Shown: positions 42,306 through 50,938, counted from the first letter of the stretch. The stretch is DNA of 64,000 bases from Mesorhizobium sp. B2-3-12 (GCF_006442205.1 NZ_VFVR01000002.1:620001-684000); one strand, 5' to 3'. Made by a program: numbers and translations. Notes: generated by a model not told the origin, from the sequence alone.

Positions 42306-43223
42306 ATGCCGCTTGCGATGAACCGTGAGGTCTTCATTACCTGTGCCGTGACCGGTTCCGGCGGTTCGCAGGATCGCAGCCCGCATGTGCCGCGCTCACC
42401 CAAGCAGATCGCCGATTCGGCCATCGATGCGGCCAAGGCGGGTGCGGCCATCGTCCATTGCCATGTGCGCGATCCTGAAACCGGCAAGCCCCGGCGCGAC
42501 GTGCATCTCTACCGCGAGGTGACCGAGCGCATCCGCGCGGCGGACGTCGACGTCATCCTGAACCTCACCGCCGGCATGGGAGGCGACATGGTGTTCGGCT
42601 CGCCGGAAGCGCCGCTGCCGCTCAACGAAAAGGGCACCGACATGGGCGGCGCCACCAACCGCATGGAGCACGTGCGCCAGTGCCTGCCGGAAATCTGCAC
42701 GCTCGACTGCGGCACGATGAATTTCGCCGAGGCCGACTATGTCATGACCAACACGCCCGGCATGCTGCGCGCCATGGGCGGCATGATGACGGCGCTCGGC
42801 GTCAAGCCGGAGATCGAGGCCTTCGACACCGGGCATCTGTGGTTCGCCAAGCAGCTGGTCGAGGAAAAGGTGCTCAACCCCGACGCGCTGGTGCAGCTCT
42901 GCATGGGCGTGCCGTGGGGTGCGCCCGACGATCTCAACACCTTCATGGCCATGGTCAACAACGTGCCCTCGACCTGGAACTGGTCGGCCTTCGCCATCGG
43001 CCGCAACCAGATGGCCTATGCGGCGGCGGCGGTGCTCGCCGGCGGCAATGTCCGCGTCGGCCTGGAAGACAATCTCTGGCTCGACAAGGGCGTGCTGGCG
43101 ACCAATGCGCAGCTGGTCGAGCGCGCCGCCTCGATCGTCACCAATCTCGGCGCCCGAATCCTCGGGCCGGAGGAAGTGCGCAAGAAGCTGAACCTGACCA
43201 AGCGGGCGCCGATAACGGCATAA
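42306..43223 (+). CDS. 3-keto-acid cleavage enzyme (BKACE, DUF849), probable 3-dehydrocarnitine cleavage
   Basis: Zinc-dependent TIM-barrel enzyme of 305 residues that in carnitine operons condenses 3-dehydrocarnitine with acetyl-CoA to give acetoacetate and betainyl-CoA. Zn ligands in AIVHCHVRDPETGKP near 47-51 (HxH), LNLTAGMGGDMVFG near 82, TLDCGTMNFAEADYVMTNTP near 125, and GNVRVGLEDNLWLDKG near 250 with the catalytic Arg/Glu region. GGGAGGAAAGTTCCG precedes ATG 42306. First gene of the operon facing the CdhR-like regulator; the dehydrogenase three genes on would make its substrate. Confidence 0.88.
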   Translation: MPLAMNREVFITCAVTGSGGSQDRSPHVPRSPKQIADSAIDAAKAGAAIVHCHVRDPETGKPRRDVHLYREVTERIRAADVDVILNLTAGMGGDMVFGSPEAPLPLNEKGTDMGGATNRMEHVRQCLPEICTLDCGTMNFAEADYVMTNTPGMLRAMGGMMTALGVKPEIEAFDTGHLWFAKQLVEEKVLNPDALVQLCMGVPWGAPDDLNTFMAMVNNVPSTWNWSAFAIGRNQMAYAAAAVLAGGNVRVGLEDNLWLDKGVLATNAQLVERAASIVTNLGARILGPEEVRKKLNLTKRAPITA

Positions 43224-43245
43224 ATTATTCGCAGGGAGGGTCGAT

Positions 43246-43875
43246 ATGGCTACCGTCAAATTCACCGCGATGAAGGATGGCGACAGGGACGACTACGAGT
43301 TCCTGACCGCCCATGAGATCGACTACGCGGCCAGGACCGGCGAGCGGCTGCTCGATGCCCTGGTCCAGCTTGACGAAGGCCTGTCGGGCTACAAGATCAC
43401 CCGGCTCGGCCATTCGCTGCAAGCGGCGACACGGGCCTGGCGCGATGGCGCCGACACCGACTGGATCGCCTGCGCCCTGCTGCACGATATCGGCGATATC
43501 TACGCGCCCTACAATCACGACGAATATGCCGCGTCGATCCTGAAACCCTTCGTGCGCGAGCAATGCACCTGGGTGGTGGAAAAGCACGGCGACTTCCAGC
43601 GGCTCTATTACGCCCATCATCTCGGCGGCAACAGGCACGCGCGCGACCGCTTCGCCGGCCATGCCTATTTCGATGATTGCGACCAGTTTTGCGAGCGCTG
43701 GGACCAGTCCAGCTTCGATCCCGATTACGAGACGTTGCCGATCGAGTTCTTCCGGCCCTTCGTTCTCGAAGTCTTCGCCCGCAAGGCCTACGACCCCTCG
43801 GTGATCCGCGCCGGCGAGCGCGAGCCCCTCACCGATCCCCAGACAGCCAGCACAAGAACCGGAGCTTCCGCATGA
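43246..43875 (+). CDS. HD-domain protein of the carnitine operon (PhnZ/TmpB-like)
   Basis: Metal-binding HD-fold protein of 209 residues: RLGHSLQAATRAWRDGADTD with His-56, CALLHDIGDIYAPYNHDEYA with His-80/Asp-81, VVEKHGDFQ with His-114, and DQFCERWDQSSFDPDYETLP. The His...His-Asp spacing of 24 and the late WD motif recall PhnZ and TmpB, diiron oxygenases of phosphonate and choline-like amine metabolism, rather than nucleotide phosphohydrolases. GGGAGGGTCGAT precedes the ATG. Its stop overlaps the dehydrogenase start (ATGA). An oxygenase on a trimethylammonium compound is a hypothesis; role in carnitine use not established. Confidence 0.8.
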   Translation: MATVKFTAMKDGDRDDYEFLTAHEIDYAARTGERLLDALVQLDEGLSGYKITRLGHSLQAATRAWRDGADTDWIACALLHDIGDIYAPYNHDEYAASILKPFVREQCTWVVEKHGDFQRLYYAHHLGGNRHARDRFAGHAYFDDCDQFCERWDQSSFDPDYETLPIEFFRPFVLEVFARKAYDPSVIRAGEREPLTDPQTASTRTGASA

Positions 43876-44966
43876 GCATCATCAACAAGGCGGCCGCCAT
43901 CGGCGGCGGTGTCATCGGCGCCGGCTGGGTGGCGCGGCTGCTCTTGAACGGCATCGATGTGTCGATCTTCGATCCCGATCCCGAGGCCTCGCGCAAGGTC
44001 TCGGAAGTGATGAAGGGCGCGCGTCGCGCCTACAGGCAGATGGTGCCCGGCGGACTGCCCAAGGAGGGCAAGCTCACCTTCGCCAAGACGATCGCCGAAG
44101 CGGTGGCCGACGCCGATTTCATCCAGGAAAGCGTGCCGGAACGGCTCGACCTCAAGCACCGCGTGCTGGCCGAGATCGACGCCCATGCGCCGGCCAACGC
44201 CATTGTCGGTTCGTCCACATCAGGCATCAAGCCGACCGACATGCAGGTGGCGATGAAGAAGCATCCGGAGCGGCTGGTCGTCGGCCATCCGTTCAACCCG
44301 GTCTACCTCCTGCCGCTGGTCGAGATCGTCGGCGGCGACCAGACCTTCCCCGAGGCGATCGAGGTCGCCAAGGAAATCTATGCCTCGATCGGCATGAAGC
44401 CGGTCGTCATCCGCAAGGAAATCGAGGCTTTCGTCGGCGACCGCCTGCTCGAAGCGGCATGGCGCGAGGCGCTGTGGCTGATCAAGGACGGCATCTGCAC
44501 CGTCGAGGAACTCGACGATATCATGCGCTACGGCTTCGGCCTGCGCTGGGCGCAGATGGGCATGTTCCAGGTCTACCGCGTCGCCGGCGGCGAAGCCGGC
44601 ATGCGCCACTTCATGGCGCAGTTCGGGCCCTGCCTGAAATGGCCATGGACCAAGCTGATGGACGTGCCCGAGTTCAACGACGAGCTGGTCGACCTGATCG
44701 CCACCCAGTCGGACGACCAGGCACATGGCCTGTCGATCCGCGAACTGGAAAAGATCCGCGACGACAATCTGGTCGCCATCATGGATGCGCTGTCGAAGCA
44801 GAACAAGGGCAAGGGCTGGGGCGCCGGCGCACTACACAAGGATTACACCAAACAGCTCGCCAAGCTGGCGGCGAAGAAGCCCGTGGCTTCAAAGGCGGCG
44901 GAAAAGGCCAAGGCCGCCAAGCCGGTCAAGAAAGCCGAAAAGCCGAAGAAAAAGAAGAAGGGCTGA
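43872..44966 (+). CDS. lcdH: L-carnitine 3-dehydrogenase with lysine-rich C-terminal tail
   Basis: NAD-dependent oxidation of L-carnitine to 3-dehydrocarnitine. 364 residues, 3-hydroxyacyl-CoA dehydrogenase fold: AAIGGGVIGAGWVARLLLNG near 9-28, DADFIQESVPERLDLKHRVL, VVGHPFNPVYLLPLVEIVGG with the catalytic His, and RYGFGLRWAQMGMFQ near 222. About 320 residues would complete the enzyme. Here an extra tail of some 35 residues, KKPVASKAAEKAKAAKPVKK, AEKPKKKKKG, follows. Rhizobial carnitine dehydrogenases that I recall carry a thioesterase domain at this place; it is missing here. The start overlaps the HD gene stop. Confidence 0.88.
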   Translation: MSIINKAAAIGGGVIGAGWVARLLLNGIDVSIFDPDPEASRKVSEVMKGARRAYRQMVPGGLPKEGKLTFAKTIAEAVADADFIQESVPERLDLKHRVLAEIDAHAPANAIVGSSTSGIKPTDMQVAMKKHPERLVVGHPFNPVYLLPLVEIVGGDQTFPEAIEVAKEIYASIGMKPVVIRKEIEAFVGDRLLEAAWREALWLIKDGICTVEELDDIMRYGFGLRWAQMGMFQVYRVAGGEAGMRHFMAQFGPCLKWPWTKLMDVPEFNDELVDLIATQSDDQAHGLSIRELEKIRDDNLVAIMDALSKQNKGKGWGAGALHKDYTKQLAKLAAKKPVASKAAEKAKAAKPVKKAEKPKKKKKG

Positions 44967-44970
44967 GAGC

Positions 44971-46134
44971 ATGGATTTCGGTCTTTCGGAAGAGCAAAAG
45001 CTCATCGTCGAGACGACGCGTGCCTTCGTCGAGAACGAGCTTTATCCGCATGAGCGCGAGGTCGAGCGCACCGGCGTGTTGCGCCGCGAGCTGATCGAGG
45101 AGCTCAAGGCCAAGGCGATCGAGGCCGGGCTCTATGCAGCCAACATGCCGGCCGATGTCGGCGGTGCGGGTCTCGATACGGTGACCTGGCTGCTCTACGA
45201 AAAGGAGCTCGGCCGGGCCAATTACGCGCTGCACTGGACCTGCGTGGCGCGCCCCTCCAACATCCTGCTCGCCGGCACGCCGGAGCAGCGCGAAAAGTAT
45301 CTTTTCCCCTGCATCCGTGGCGAGAAATGGGATTGTCTCGCCATGACCGAGCCCGGCGCAGGCTCCGACCTGCGCGGCATGAAGGCATCAGCCGTGCAGG
45401 ACGGCGACGACTGGGTGCTGAACGGCACCAAGCATTTTATCTCCCATGCCGATCTCGCCGACTTCGCCATCGTCTTCATGGCCTCGGGCGAGGAAGAAAC
45501 CGCGCGTGGCAAGCGCAAGAAGATCACCGCCTTTTTCGTCGACAAGGGCACCAAGGGTTTCACCGTGCGCGACGGCTATCGCAACGTCTCGCATCGCGGC
45601 TATACCAACGCCATCCTCGAATTCGACGATTGCCGGCTGCCGGCATCCCAGGTCCTGGGCGAGGTGCACAAGGGCTTCGACGTCGCCAATTCATGGCTCG
45701 GCGCCACGCGCCTGCAGGTCGGGGCCACCTGTCTCGGCCGTGCCGAGCGGGCGCTGGGCCATGCCATCGAATACGCAGCGCAGCGCCAGCAGTTCGGCCA
45801 GCAGATCGGCAAGTTCCAGGGCGTGTCGTTCAAGCTCGCCGACATGGCGACGGAACTCAAGGCCGCCGACCTGATGGTCTTCGAAGCTGGCTGGAAGTAC
45901 GATCAGGGCACCGTCACCGACCAGGACATGGCCATGGCCAAGCTGAAGGCCACCGAAATGCTCGCCTTTGTCGCCGACGAGGCGATCCAGATCCATGGCG
46001 GCATGGGGCTGATGGACGACCTGCCGCTGGAGCGCATCTGGCGCGACGCCCGGGTCGAACGCATCTGGGAAGGCACGTCGGAGATTCAGCGACATATTAT
46101 TTCGCGGGCGCTGCTGCGTCCGTTCGGCGCTTAG
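44971..46134 (+). CDS. Acyl-CoA dehydrogenase, probable gamma-butyrobetainyl-CoA dehydrogenase
   Basis: FAD enzyme of 387 residues: N-terminal DFGLSEEQKLIVETTRAFVE, flavin motif CLAMTEPGAGSDLRGMKASA near 125, NGTKHFISHADLADFAIVFM, ATRLQVGATCLGRAERALGH near 245, and the C-terminal IHGGMGLMDDLPLERIWRDA, ERIWEGTSEIQR, where the Glu fits the catalytic base. It lies between lcdH and an acyl-CoA ligase, with CaiD downstream, so the substrate is probably gamma-butyrobetainyl-CoA or crotonobetainyl-CoA. CaiA does the reverse reduction in enterics; here an aerobic oxidative direction is inferred. Confidence 0.88.
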   Translation: MDFGLSEEQKLIVETTRAFVENELYPHEREVERTGVLRRELIEELKAKAIEAGLYAANMPADVGGAGLDTVTWLLYEKELGRANYALHWTCVARPSNILLAGTPEQREKYLFPCIRGEKWDCLAMTEPGAGSDLRGMKASAVQDGDDWVLNGTKHFISHADLADFAIVFMASGEEETARGKRKKITAFFVDKGTKGFTVRDGYRNVSHRGYTNAILEFDDCRLPASQVLGEVHKGFDVANSWLGATRLQVGATCLGRAERALGHAIEYAAQRQQFGQQIGKFQGVSFKLADMATELKAADLMVFEAGWKYDQGTVTDQDMAMAKLKATEMLAFVADEAIQIHGGMGLMDDLPLERIWRDARVERIWEGTSEIQRHIISRALLRPFGA

Positions 46135-46136
46135 AG

Positions 46137-46195
46137 CATGATCGCCAAGGCTGGAATTCGGTTTTGTCGGGCAAACGAGATCATTTGTCCTGAGA
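46137..46195. repeat. Eroded copy of a rhizobial short palindromic repeat
   Basis: GCATGATCGCCAAGGCTGGA, then ATTCGGTTTTG and GAGATCATTTGTCC, recall the GCATGATC...CCGGTTTT...GATCATGC palindromes common in rhizobial genomes, with one weak arm. It fills the 80-base gap between two operon genes. Low confidence since only this copy is in the window. Confidence 0.3.
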
Positions 46196-46214
46196 TCGCG
46201 TTCAAAAAGAAAAG

Positions 46215-48299
46215 ATGACCATGCATAAACTCGAACGTCTCCTGCGCCCGAAATCGATCGCCGTGTTCGGTGGCGTGCAGGCCGCCGCCGTCGTGGCGCA
46301 ATCGATCAAGATGGGTTTTGCCGGCGAGATCTGGCCGGTGCATCCGACCAAGGACGAGGTCGCCGGCCGCAAGGCCTACCGGTCGGTCGCGGACCTGCCG
46401 GGTGCGCCTGACGCGGCCTTTGTCGGCGTCAACCGGCATTTGACCATCGAGGTGATCAAGGCGCTGGCCGAACGCGGCGCCGGCGGCGCCGTCTGTTTTG
46501 CCGCCGGATTTCTCGAAACCGAGGCCTATGACGACGACGGCGAAAGGCTGCAGGCCGAACTGGTCGCGGCCGCCGGCCAGATGCCGATCATCGGGCCGAA
46601 CTGCTACGGCCTGATCAACTATGCCGACGGCGCGCTTTTGTGGCCCGACCAGCATGGCGGCATCAGACTGGAGGAGGGCGGCAAGGGCGTAGCCATCATC
46701 ACCCAGTCGTCCAACATCGCCATCAACATGACGATGCAGAAGCGCGGCCTGCCGATCGCCTTCCTGATGACCGCCGGCAACCAGGCGCAGACCGGACTGT
46801 CGGAAATGGCGCTCGGCCTGATCGAGGACGAGCGCGTCACCTCACTCGGCCTGCATATCGAGGCTTTCGACTCGGTAGCCGGCTTCGAGCGCCTGGCGGC
46901 GCGGGCGCGCGAGCTCAGGAAGCCGATCATCGCCATGAAGGTCGGCCGCTCCGAACAGGCACGGCAGGCCACCGTCTCGCACACCGCCTCGCTCGCCGGC
47001 TCGGACGCTGCTTCGGGCGCTTTCCTCAGGCGGCTCGGCATTGCACGGGTCGATTCCATCCCCAGCTTCATCGAGGCGCTGAAGCTGCTGCACATCACCG
47101 GGCCGTTGCCCGGCTATACCTTGTCGTCGATGAGCTGCTCGGGCGGCGAGGCCTCGGTTATGGCCGACAGCGCCGAGGGTCGCTGGGTCAACTTCCCGGT
47201 GCTGACGGAAACCCATCGCGCCCACGTCAAATCGACGCTCGGGCCGCTGGTCGCGGTGGCCAATCCCCTGGACTACCACACCTTCATCTGGAACAACGAG
47301 CCGGCGATGACGGCCACCTTCACCGCCATGGTGTCGGGCGGCTTCGATCTCAACATGCTGGTGCTCGACTTCCCGCGCCCCGACCGCTGTTCGGTGACCG
47401 ACTGGTGGGCGACGCTGCGCGCCTTCGAATCGGCACTGAAGACCAACAAGGCGCATGGCGCCATCGTCTCGTCGCTGCCCGAGAACCTGCCCGAGGAATA
47501 CACCGCCGAGCTGATGGCGCGCGGCATGGTGCCTTTGTTCGGCATTTCGGAAGCGATGGACGCCGCAGGCGCAGCAGCCTTCATCGGATGGGCATGGGCT
47601 GAACCGCAGGCGCAGCCGGTCGACACATCCGCTGCCGGCGCCGCTGGCGGCGATCACGTCACGCCCGACGAGGCGCAAGCCAAGGCGCGGTTGATCAAGG
47701 CCGGGCTGCCCGTGCCCAGGGGCGAGCGCGCCGGCAATGCGGTCGAGGCGGTGATCTCGTCGATGGCGCTCGGCTTCCCCGTCGCCCTGAAAGCGCTCGG
47801 CGTCACCCACAAATCGGAGGTCGGCGCCGTTCGGCTCAACCTCAAGGACGCCGAATCGGTGAGCACGGCGGCGCACGATCTTCTGCCGCTCGGCACCGGG
47901 CTCTATGTCGAGCGCATGGTGCGCGACGGGGTCGCCGAACTGATCGTCGGCTTCACACGCGACCCGATGTTCGGCGCTGTCATGACACTGGGCACCGGCG
48001 GCGTGCTGGTCGAACTGCTGCGCGACAGCGTCACGCTGATGCTGCCGGCGACGCGCGACGACATCGAAGCCGCGCTACGCGGGCTGAAACTGTTCCCGCT
48101 GCTCGAAGGCTATCGCGGCCGGCCGAAAGCCGACGTCGCCGCCGCCATCGACGCGATCGCTGGCATTGCCGGTTTCGTGCAGCAGAATGCCGGCGAGATC
48201 GAGGAACTCGACATCAATCCGCTGATCGTCTGCTCGGAAGGCAAGGGCGCCTGGATCGCCGACGCCTTGCTGGTGCTTGGAGAAAAGAAGAATGTCTGA
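46215..48299 (+). CDS. ADP-forming acyl-CoA synthetase family protein, probable betaine-type CoA ligase
   Basis: Large fused CoA ligase of 694 residues: CoA-binding domain (SIAVFGGVQAAAVVAQSIKM, GFAGEIWPVHPTKDEVAGRK), succinyl-CoA-ligase-like domain with PIIGPNCYGLINY near 128 and phospho-His region QATVSHTASLAGSDAASGAF near 253, and an ATP-grasp domain after about 480 (ARLIKAGLPVPRGERAGNAV, VALKALGVTHKSEVGAVRLN, EIEELDINPLIVCSEGKGA). Members activate acetate and other acids with ATP, giving ADP. Between an acyl-CoA dehydrogenase and CaiD it probably activates gamma-butyrobetaine, crotonobetaine or carnitine. AAAAGAAAAG precedes the ATG. Confidence 0.87.
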   Translation: MTMHKLERLLRPKSIAVFGGVQAAAVVAQSIKMGFAGEIWPVHPTKDEVAGRKAYRSVADLPGAPDAAFVGVNRHLTIEVIKALAERGAGGAVCFAAGFLETEAYDDDGERLQAELVAAAGQMPIIGPNCYGLINYADGALLWPDQHGGIRLEEGGKGVAIITQSSNIAINMTMQKRGLPIAFLMTAGNQAQTGLSEMALGLIEDERVTSLGLHIEAFDSVAGFERLAARARELRKPIIAMKVGRSEQARQATVSHTASLAGSDAASGAFLRRLGIARVDSIPSFIEALKLLHITGPLPGYTLSSMSCSGGEASVMADSAEGRWVNFPVLTETHRAHVKSTLGPLVAVANPLDYHTFIWNNEPAMTATFTAMVSGGFDLNMLVLDFPRPDRCSVTDWWATLRAFESALKTNKAHGAIVSSLPENLPEEYTAELMARGMVPLFGISEAMDAAGAAAFIGWAWAEPQAQPVDTSAAGAAGGDHVTPDEAQAKARLIKAGLPVPRGERAGNAVEAVISSMALGFPVALKALGVTHKSEVGAVRLNLKDAESVSTAAHDLLPLGTGLYVERMVRDGVAELIVGFTRDPMFGAVMTLGTGGVLVELLRDSVTLMLPATRDDIEAALRGLKLFPLLEGYRGRPKADVAAAIDAIAGIAGFVQQNAGEIEELDINPLIVCSEGKGAWIADALLVLGEKKNV

Positions 48300-49074
48300 C
48301 GTCATTTCGACCCGCCGCGAAGGCTCGATCCTCGAGGTCACGCTCGGCCGGCCCAAGGCCAATGCGATCGACCTGAAAACCTCACGGCTGATGGGCGAGA
48401 CCTTCAAGGCGTTCCGCGACGATCCGGACCTACGCGTCGCCATCGTCAAGACAGCCGGCGACAAGTTCTTCAGCGCCGGCTGGGACCTCAAGGCCGCCGC
48501 CGGCGGCGACGCGGTCGACGGCGACTATGGCGTCGGCGGCTTTGCCGGCCTGCAGGAATTGCGCGACCTCAACAAGCCGGTGATCGCCTGCGTCAATGGC
48601 ATGGCGGTGGGCGGCGGCTTTGAACTCGCGCTCTCCTGCGATCTCATCTACGCCTCGGACCATTCCTCCTTCGCGCTGCCCGAAATCCGCGCCGGCACGC
48701 TGGCCGATGCCGCGACCATCAAGTTGCCGAAGCGCATCCCTTACCATGTCGCCATGGACCTTCTGCTCACCGGCCGCTGGATGGACGTCGCCGAGGCGCA
48801 TCGCTGGGGCCTGGTCAACGAGGTGCTGCCCAAAGACAAGCTCGAGGACCGCGTCTGGGAGATCGCCCGCCTGCTCGCCAGCGGCCCGCCGCTGGTCTTC
48901 GCCGCGATCAAGGAGACGGCCCGGGTGGCAGAATCGCTGACCTTCCAGGATGCGATGAACAAGGTGACGCGCCGGCAGTTGGCCACGGTCGATAGGCTCT
49001 ATGGGTCGGAGGACGGCATGGAGGGGTTCCGTGCTTTCGCGGAAAAGCGCGAGCCGGTGTGGAAGGGGAAGTGA
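48292..49074 (+). CDS. caiD: Carnitinyl-CoA dehydratase / crotonobetainyl-CoA hydratase (CaiD-like)
   Basis: Crotonase-fold enzyme of 260 residues. The words KFFSAGWDLKAAAGGD, GFAGLQELRDLNKPVIACVN, GGGFELALSCDLIYASDHSS, FALPEIRAGTLADAATIKLP and FRAFAEKREPVWKGK closely follow CaiD of E. coli, including its SAGWDLKAAA block and EKRxPVWKG end; the Glu in PEIRAG is the expected acid. It would hydrate crotonobetainyl-CoA to L-carnitinyl-CoA. The ATG overlaps the end of the ligase gene by eight bases. Confidence 0.9.
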   Translation: MSDVISTRREGSILEVTLGRPKANAIDLKTSRLMGETFKAFRDDPDLRVAIVKTAGDKFFSAGWDLKAAAGGDAVDGDYGVGGFAGLQELRDLNKPVIACVNGMAVGGGFELALSCDLIYASDHSSFALPEIRAGTLADAATIKLPKRIPYHVAMDLLLTGRWMDVAEAHRWGLVNEVLPKDKLEDRVWEIARLLASGPPLVFAAIKETARVAESLTFQDAMNKVTRRQLATVDRLYGSEDGMEGFRAFAEKREPVWKGK

Positions 49075-49082
49075 CGCTGGAG

Positions 49083-50051
49083 ATGATGGCGCCAATCGAC
49101 CCAGCACCGATGACCGACTACAGAACCCTCATCGACGCCGAGACCTGGGCCTTCATCGAGCGGACCAATTCCTATTATCCGCCCGACACGATCGACCACA
49201 CGATCACCCAGCAGCGCGAGATTTATGACCGGATGTGCCGCGAGTTCTTTGCCGGCTATCCACACGGCGTGACAGCCGAGACCACGGTCATTGCCGCGCC
49301 CGCGCACGCTATCCCGATCCGCATCTATCGGAACGCGACGCCGGACGATGCGGCGATCGTGGTCTACATCCATGGTGGCGGCTTCATCCTCGGCGGGCTG
49401 GGCAGCCATGACGATGTCTGCGCCGAACTTTGCGGCCTCACCGGCCATGAGGTGGTTTCGGTCGACTACCGGCTGGCGCCGGAGCATTTGCATCCGGCCG
49501 GTTTCGACGATGCGATGAGCGCCTTCGAATGGGCCGCAGGGACCTACAACCGCCCGGTCGTGCTGTGCGGCGACAGCGCCGGCGGCAATCTTTGCGCCGC
49601 CGTCGCGCACGCGACGCGTGGCCATGCGAAGAAACCCATCGGCCAGGTGCTGATCTATCCCGGCCTCGGCGGCGATCGCTCGCGCGGCTCCTATGTGACG
49701 CACGCCGAAGCGCCTATGCTGACGGTGCGCGACCTCGAATTCTACAAGCATATCCGCACCGGCGGCACCGACCAGACCGGCGACATCACGCTGTCGCCGC
49801 TGGCCGACGCCGATTTCGCCAATTTGCCGCCGACCGTGCTGATCACCGCCGAGTGCGACCCGCTGTCATCCGATGGCGAGGCTTATCGCGACCGCATCGT
49901 CGCGGCAGGCGGGCGCGCCACCTGGTTCGAGGAGCCCGGCCTGGTGCACGGCTATCTCAGAGCCCGGCACACGGTCGGCCGCGCCCGCGCGAGCTTCACC
50001 CGCATCGTCGACGCGGTGGCGACGCTCGCAAAGGGCGGCTGGACCTGGTAG
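49083..50051 (+). CDS. Alpha/beta hydrolase, hormone-sensitive-lipase family
   Basis: Esterase-type hydrolase of 322 residues: oxyanion motif VVYIHGGGFILGGLGSHDDV near 90-109, nucleophile VVLCGDSAGGNLCAAVAHAT near 155, acid in LITAECDPLSSDGEAY near 255, and His in EEPGLVHGYLRARH near 288. Start uncertain: ATG 49083 or 49086, or GTG 49071 overlapping the caiD stop. Last gene of the carnitine operon. It might free carnitine from O-acyl esters or split a betaine thioester, since no hotdog thioesterase is seen; both are inference. Confidence 0.83.
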   Translation: MMAPIDPAPMTDYRTLIDAETWAFIERTNSYYPPDTIDHTITQQREIYDRMCREFFAGYPHGVTAETTVIAAPAHAIPIRIYRNATPDDAAIVVYIHGGGFILGGLGSHDDVCAELCGLTGHEVVSVDYRLAPEHLHPAGFDDAMSAFEWAAGTYNRPVVLCGDSAGGNLCAAVAHATRGHAKKPIGQVLIYPGLGGDRSRGSYVTHAEAPMLTVRDLEFYKHIRTGGTDQTGDITLSPLADADFANLPPTVLITAECDPLSSDGEAYRDRIVAAGGRATWFEEPGLVHGYLRARHTVGRARASFTRIVDAVATLAKGGWTW

Positions 50052-50071
50052 GGGCCGGGGGCTTTCCCCGC

Positions 50072-50773
50072 TCAGGAGGCCTTGGCCAGGAAACTCTGAT
50101 AGTCCGATTTCGCCTGCAGCAGGCGCAGCACGTTCTCGCGCGATCCCCGCACATGCGCGCGCGCCAGGGCGCCGGCCTTGACGGCGTCGCCTGCGCAGAT
50201 CGCCTCGACGATCTCGGCATGCTCGTCGCGGGCGATCTTCCATTCATCGAGCCACAAGAGTTCGGTCCAGACATAATGCTGGCACTTGTCGAGGATGCCG
50301 CACAGCATGCCGTGCAGCATGACATTGCCGCTGATCTCGGCAATGACGCGGTGCAGGTCGATGCCAACCTCCAGTTCCTGGAATTTTTCTCTCGTCGTGC
50401 GATCCGGGATGGCGGCCAGCCGCTCGCATTCGGCCAGCATGGCGCGCAGCCGCGCCTTGTCCTTGTCGGTCGCCGCGGTGGCCGCCAGTTCCGTCGCATG
50501 GCCGTCGAGCAGTTCGCGGATGTCGAATGCCTCGCGGAACATGTTGATGTCGAACTCGGTGACGGCATAACCCTGGCGCGGCCGGCCGGTGACCAGCCCG
50601 TCGCGCTCAAGCCGGTTGAAGGCCTCGCGCACCGGCGTGCGGCTGACATTGAGTTTTGCCGCGATGTCGCTTTCGGTGACGCGCGAGCCCGGCGGAATCT
50701 GGCCGGTCACGATCATCGCCTTGAGCGCGGAATAGACCGAGTCGCGCAGCGTGTTTTTGGTTTCCTTGGCCAA
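50072..50773 (-). CDS. GntR-family regulator with FCD domain
   Basis: Regulator of 233 residues: winged HTH (LRDSVYSALKAMIVTGQIPP, GSRVTESDIAAKLNVSRTPV, REAFNRLERDGLVTGRPRQG) and an all-helical FCD domain (FDIRELLDGHATELAATAAT, ELEVGIDLHRVIAEISGNVM, DEHAEIVEAICAGDAVKAGA) with the His/Asp residues that often bind metal. The frame extends upstream to a TTG at 50938, but that codon lies in an operator palindrome, so I place the start at TTG 50773, which gives the usual family length. Divergent from the ABC importer at 50989, which it probably controls. Confidence 0.82.
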   Translation of the reverse strand: MAKETKNTLRDSVYSALKAMIVTGQIPPGSRVTESDIAAKLNVSRTPVREAFNRLERDGLVTGRPRQGYAVTEFDINMFREAFDIRELLDGHATELAATAATDKDKARLRAMLAECERLAAIPDRTTREKFQELEVGIDLHRVIAEISGNVMLHGMLCGILDKCQHYVWTELLWLDEWKIARDEHAEIVEAICAGDAVKAGALARAHVRGSRENVLRLLQAKSDYQSFLAKAS

Positions 50774-50928
50774 GTTCCGTTTCCAGTTCTCCGGCCGCTC
50801 TGGCCGGACATTGCCTCGTTTGTAGTCGCAGTCGGCGCAATTTGCCACGCCCGGCGGCGCGGTCCCCACCGCCCAACGGATCGTGCCTGTCGCAGTTGAC
50901 AACACCAATCTCTCGGCTACATTCGAAA

Positions 50929-50938
50929 TTGTATACAA
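50929..50938. promoter_or_regulatory. GntR-type operator TTGTATACAA
   Basis: TTGTATACAA at 50929-50938 is a perfect 10-base palindrome of the form bound by many FCD-type GntR regulators. It stands 50 bases before the binding-protein start and in the leader of the divergent GntR gene. Confidence 0.7.

Noticed and set aside
43677..43871. N-terminal extension of the carnitine dehydrogenase
   Set aside because: It reads the HD gene in another frame; the enzyme begins at the ATG at 43872 with its Rossmann motif at residue 9.
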